From positions 1,054,001 to 1,118,000 of the forward strand of contig NZ_CP047189.1 of the NCBI RefSeq assembly GCF_030440575.1: a stretch of 64,000 bases of DNA, given 5' to 3'. The notes beneath the pieces are model-generated. The model was not told the origin of the DNA and did not search any database. It saw only the letters and a list, made by a program, of their open reading frames with translations. Shown here in pieces: positions 62,152 through 64,000 of the stretch (positions are counted from its first letter, which is position 1; every line of letters starts with the position of its first letter). The stretch comes from Corynebacterium ciconiae DSM 44920. Lineage in GTDB: Bacteria; Actinomycetota; Actinomycetes; Mycobacteriales; Mycobacteriaceae. The translations under genes and the position numbers were made by a program.

Positions 62152-62179
62152 ACACGCCCCACCATTCGGTGGGGCGTGT
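62152..62179 (+). terminator. ilvBNC terminator
   Basis: ACACGCCCCACC (62152-62163) and GGTGGGGCGTGT (62168-62179) are perfect 12-bp reverse complements with an ATTC loop. The T-run after it is poor. Confidence 0.75.
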
Positions 62180-62203
62180 GTGCGTTTGGGGGACTACGCA
62201 TCA

Positions 62204-62233
62204 GATTTTCAATACTGGAAATTAATGAAAATC
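62204..62233 (+). promoter_or_regulatory. Perfect 8-bp inverted repeat before the CDF transporter gene
   Basis: GATTTTCA (62204-62211) and TGAAAATC (62226-62233) flank 14 A/T-rich bases, five bases before the -10. Likely operator for a metal-responsive regulator. It begins inside a motif A copy. Confidence 0.5.
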
Positions 62234-62238
62234 GCGGC

Positions 62239-62244
62239 TAGGCT
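62239..62244 (+). promoter_or_regulatory. -10 box of the CDF gene, leaderless type
   Basis: TAGGCT ends six bases before ATG 62251. Confidence 0.5.
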
Positions 62245-62250
62245 ATAGGC

Positions 62251-63234
62251 ATGAGCAACCCACCAAGCCGCCACCACGAGTCCGACAGCCACGGCCACTA
62301 CGGCCACATGCATGGCCATGGTGCCGGCCACTCTCACGCTCATACGAACGTGCCCACAGATTCGCTGCGAGCGCTGCTCATTGTTATTGCACTCACCGCC
62401 ACGGTGTTCTGTGCTGAGCTGTTGGTGGGGCTTATTTCGGGATCTCTGGCGTTGCTCTCCGATGCGGCGCATATGCTCTCAGATTCGGCCGGGTTGTTTA
62501 TCGCCCTTATCGCGATGGTGGTGGGCCGCAACGCTCACTCCGATGGGGCGACCTTCGGCTACAAACGCATGGAGGTCTTTGCCGCCCTCGTCAACGCCTT
62601 AGCTGTGAGCCTGATCGCGGTCTACATCCTCGTCCAAGCGGTGAGGCGTGTTGGTCACCAGCACACGGTGGACACCGGCATGATGCTCATCGTCGCCGTG
62701 ATCGGGTTGATCGTTAATTCCGTTGCGGCGATGGTGCTCGTGCGACGCCAACACGACAGCATGAACCTGCGTGGCGCCTATCTGCACGTGCTCACTGATC
62801 TTCTAGGTTCCATCGCGGTGATCGTGGCGGGACTGGTTATTCGCTACACCGGGTTCGTCGCGGCCGACACTATCGCCAGCGTGCTCATTGCTGCCTTGAT
62901 CCTGCCGCGTTCGCTGCGGTTGGTTCTCGATGCCTGCCACGTGCTGCTGGAACATGCACCCGAGGGCGTCACGGTGGAGCACGTGCAGCGGCGGCTGCAA
63001 GAGATCGCCGGGGTTGAGCACGTGCACGACATTCACATCTGGAGCTTGGATGGCACGACGCATCTATGTTCCTGCCACCTTGTGGTGGGCGGTCATTGGG
63101 ATGCCGAACGCCACTGCGTAGTACTCGATAAGGCCACGGCGACATTGGCCGATATGGGGCTTGGGCATGCCACCATCCAGATCGAGCCCGCAGCTCACGC
63201 CGAGCACGAGGATGTCGAATGTCAGAGCGCCTAA
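62251..63234 (+). CDS. CDF family zinc/cation exporter (ZitB/CzcD type)
   Basis: 327 residues. The N-terminus is His-rich (HESDSHGHYGHMHGHGAGHS, about residues 9-28), typical of zinc exporters. Six membrane segments with transport-site residues in LLSDAAHMLSDSAGL and AYLHVLTDLLGSIAV (the HxxxD pair), and a C-terminal cytoplasmic metal-binding domain (VEHVHDIHIWSLDGTTHLC). A motif A-like copy (63111-63125) is encoded near the C-terminus. Confidence 0.92.
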   Translation: MSNPPSRHHESDSHGHYGHMHGHGAGHSHAHTNVPTDSLRALLIVIALTATVFCAELLVGLISGSLALLSDAAHMLSDSAGLFIALIAMVVGRNAHSDGATFGYKRMEVFAALVNALAVSLIAVYILVQAVRRVGHQHTVDTGMMLIVAVIGLIVNSVAAMVLVRRQHDSMNLRGAYLHVLTDLLGSIAVIVAGLVIRYTGFVAADTIASVLIAALILPRSLRLVLDACHVLLEHAPEGVTVEHVQRRLQEIAGVEHVHDIHIWSLDGTTHLCSCHLVVGGHWDAERHCVVLDKATATLADMGLGHATIQIEPAAHAEHEDVECQSA

Positions 63235-63241
63235 GTGGCGT

Positions 63242-63262
63242 GAGGTGAGCGTCGATAAGCGC
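63242..63262. repeat. Motif B copy, intergenic
   Basis: GAGGTGAGCGTCGATAAGC followed by GC, just after the CDF stop. Confidence 0.85.
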
Positions 63263-63289
63263 AATCGCGACGCAAGGTAGAAGAGGCGC

Positions 63290-63295
63290 TAGGTT
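63290..63295 (+). promoter_or_regulatory. -10 box of the DUF262 gene, leaderless type
   Basis: TAGGTT ends seven bases before ATG 63303. Confidence 0.45.
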
Positions 63296-63302
63296 TAAAG
63301 GT

Positions 63303-64000
63303 ATGGGTTTTAGTACACCTAGCTATGTTTTGACTGATCTTTTCGCCCGCATCAATCGGGGCGATCTCCAACTGCCCGATTTTCAGCGCTCTTTTCGCTG
63401 GGATGTTGATCGGGTGCGCGCCCTCATTTTGACCGTGCTGCGCGGATATCCCATTGGCACGCTCATGACGCTCGATGTTCGCGGCGAGCCCATGCGTTTC
63501 AAACCGCGGCCGCTGCAAGGGGCGCCGAATGCAAGCTCCGAACCCGGATGGTTGCTTCTCGACGGTCAGCAGCGCCTGACCACCCTGTTCCACACCTTGA
63601 GCGGTGATGGCTACATCGACACCATTGACTTTCGCCGCAAGCGGGTGCGCCGCAAGTTTTACCTGGACATCAATAAGGCCCTCGAGGGCGATATTCTGCC
63701 GGACGAAGCCGTATTTTCCGTCGATGAACATGGCCAAGTGCAAACGCATTTCGGTCCGGTAATCGATGGGGGAGTCAGCGACCACGAAGCTGAGCTGAGC
63801 AACGAAGTTATTCCCATTATCGATCTGCTCAACGATAATGCCGCCAATATGCTCTTCGATTTGGCTGCCCGCGGCGATGCCGATACACGCGAGCGGATGA
63901 AGACCGTGATGAATCGCGTCGTGCGGCCACTCTCGCGCTATAGCGTGCCGATGATTCGCCTCGACCGAGACACCCACACTGGGGGCATTGGCTCCATTTT
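63303..64000 (+). CDS. DUF262 (GmrS/ParB-like) protein, 3' end outside the window
   Basis: An open frame from ATG 63303 to the window edge, at least 232 residues. It carries the DUF262 hallmarks LQLPDFQRSFRWDVDRVRAL (residues 21-40) and WLLLDGQQRLTTLFHTL (about residues 83-99). This domain is the GmrS half of the GmrSD type IV restriction enzyme, and occurs in other phage-defence proteins. Whether a GmrD/HNH domain (DUF1524) follows cannot be seen. Confidence 0.85.
   Translation, partial: MGFSTPSYVLTDLFARINRGDLQLPDFQRSFRWDVDRVRALILTVLRGYPIGTLMTLDVRGEPMRFKPRPLQGAPNASSEPGWLLLDGQQRLTTLFHTLSGDGYIDTIDFRRKRVRRKFYLDINKALEGDILPDEAVFSVDEHGQVQTHFGPVIDGGVSDHEAELSNEVIPIIDLLNDNAANMLFDLAARGDADTRERMKTVMNRVVRPLSRYSVPMIRLDRDTHTGGIGSI

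Overview
The window is a contiguous piece of a high-GC actinobacterial chromosome. It is almost certainly from a Corynebacterium species other than C. glutamicum. The gene order (F1Fo-ATPase, DUF2550, nucS, glgB/glgE, etfBA, cysteine desulfurase, mnmA, ligA, gatCA, pfkA, gatB, aldo/keto reductase, lysE/lysG, ilvD, mscCG, ilvBNC) follows the C. glutamicum region as I remember it. A lysine exporter beside its LysR-type regulator, and an MscS channel with a fourth membrane segment and a Ser/Thr/Pro-rich tail between ilvD and ilvB, are both corynebacterial signatures.

Layout. 1-7.5 kb: complete atpBEFHAGDC operon closed by a strong hairpin. 7.7-13.4 kb: DUF2550 membrane protein, mismatch endonuclease NucS, a small Cys/His protein, methylmalonyl-CoA epimerase, a thiamine-binding-type protein, a thioredoxin-fold protein without CXXC, and glgB. 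13.7-21.9 kb: glgE, a lone ABC ATPase, NUDIX, a methyltransferase-like protein, etfBA and a cysteine desulfurase. 22-28.2 kb: CobW GTPase, spermidine-synthase-like protein, fused pabAB diverging from pabC, and mnmA. 28.2-40.4 kb: MetE-like protein, DnaQ-like exonuclease, ligA, ACT protein, gatCA, thpR, small membrane protein, MFS exporter, pfkA, gatB. 40.5-48.5 kb: a more variable block with a MacA/MacB-type ABC efflux set, a DUF222/HNH protein, a CUT1 sugar-import ATPase and an M20 peptidase. 48.5-62.2 kb: aldo/keto reductase, lysE/lysG, DoxX-like protein, ilvD, PH-domain protein, mscCG and the attenuated ilvBNC operon. 62.2-64 kb: CDF zinc transporter and the start of a DUF262 (GmrS-like) gene cut by the window edge.

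The most striking signal is not a gene. Two short sequence families are scattered through the window in both orientations, inside and between genes. Motif A (full form AACTCTGATGCGTAGTAGCA, core TGCGTAGT/ACTACGCA) appears about 66 times by my reading, roughly one per kilobase; chance predicts about two. Motif B (GAGGTGGCGTCGATAAGC) has 14 exact copies of its 10-base core plus variants; chance predicts about 0.1. Copies overlap stop codons, sit in disordered loops of proteins in all reading frames, and occur as head-to-head pairs forming hairpins between genes. They are nearly absent from the atp operon. This distribution resembles DNA uptake sequences or a genome-wide protein-binding site. No function for either motif is known to me.

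A second regional trait is leaderless expression: more than a dozen genes have a TANNNT-type -10 box only 6-8 bases before the start codon. A branched-chain leader peptide and attenuator precede ilvB. No rRNA, tRNA, CRISPR array, insertion sequence or replication origin was seen.
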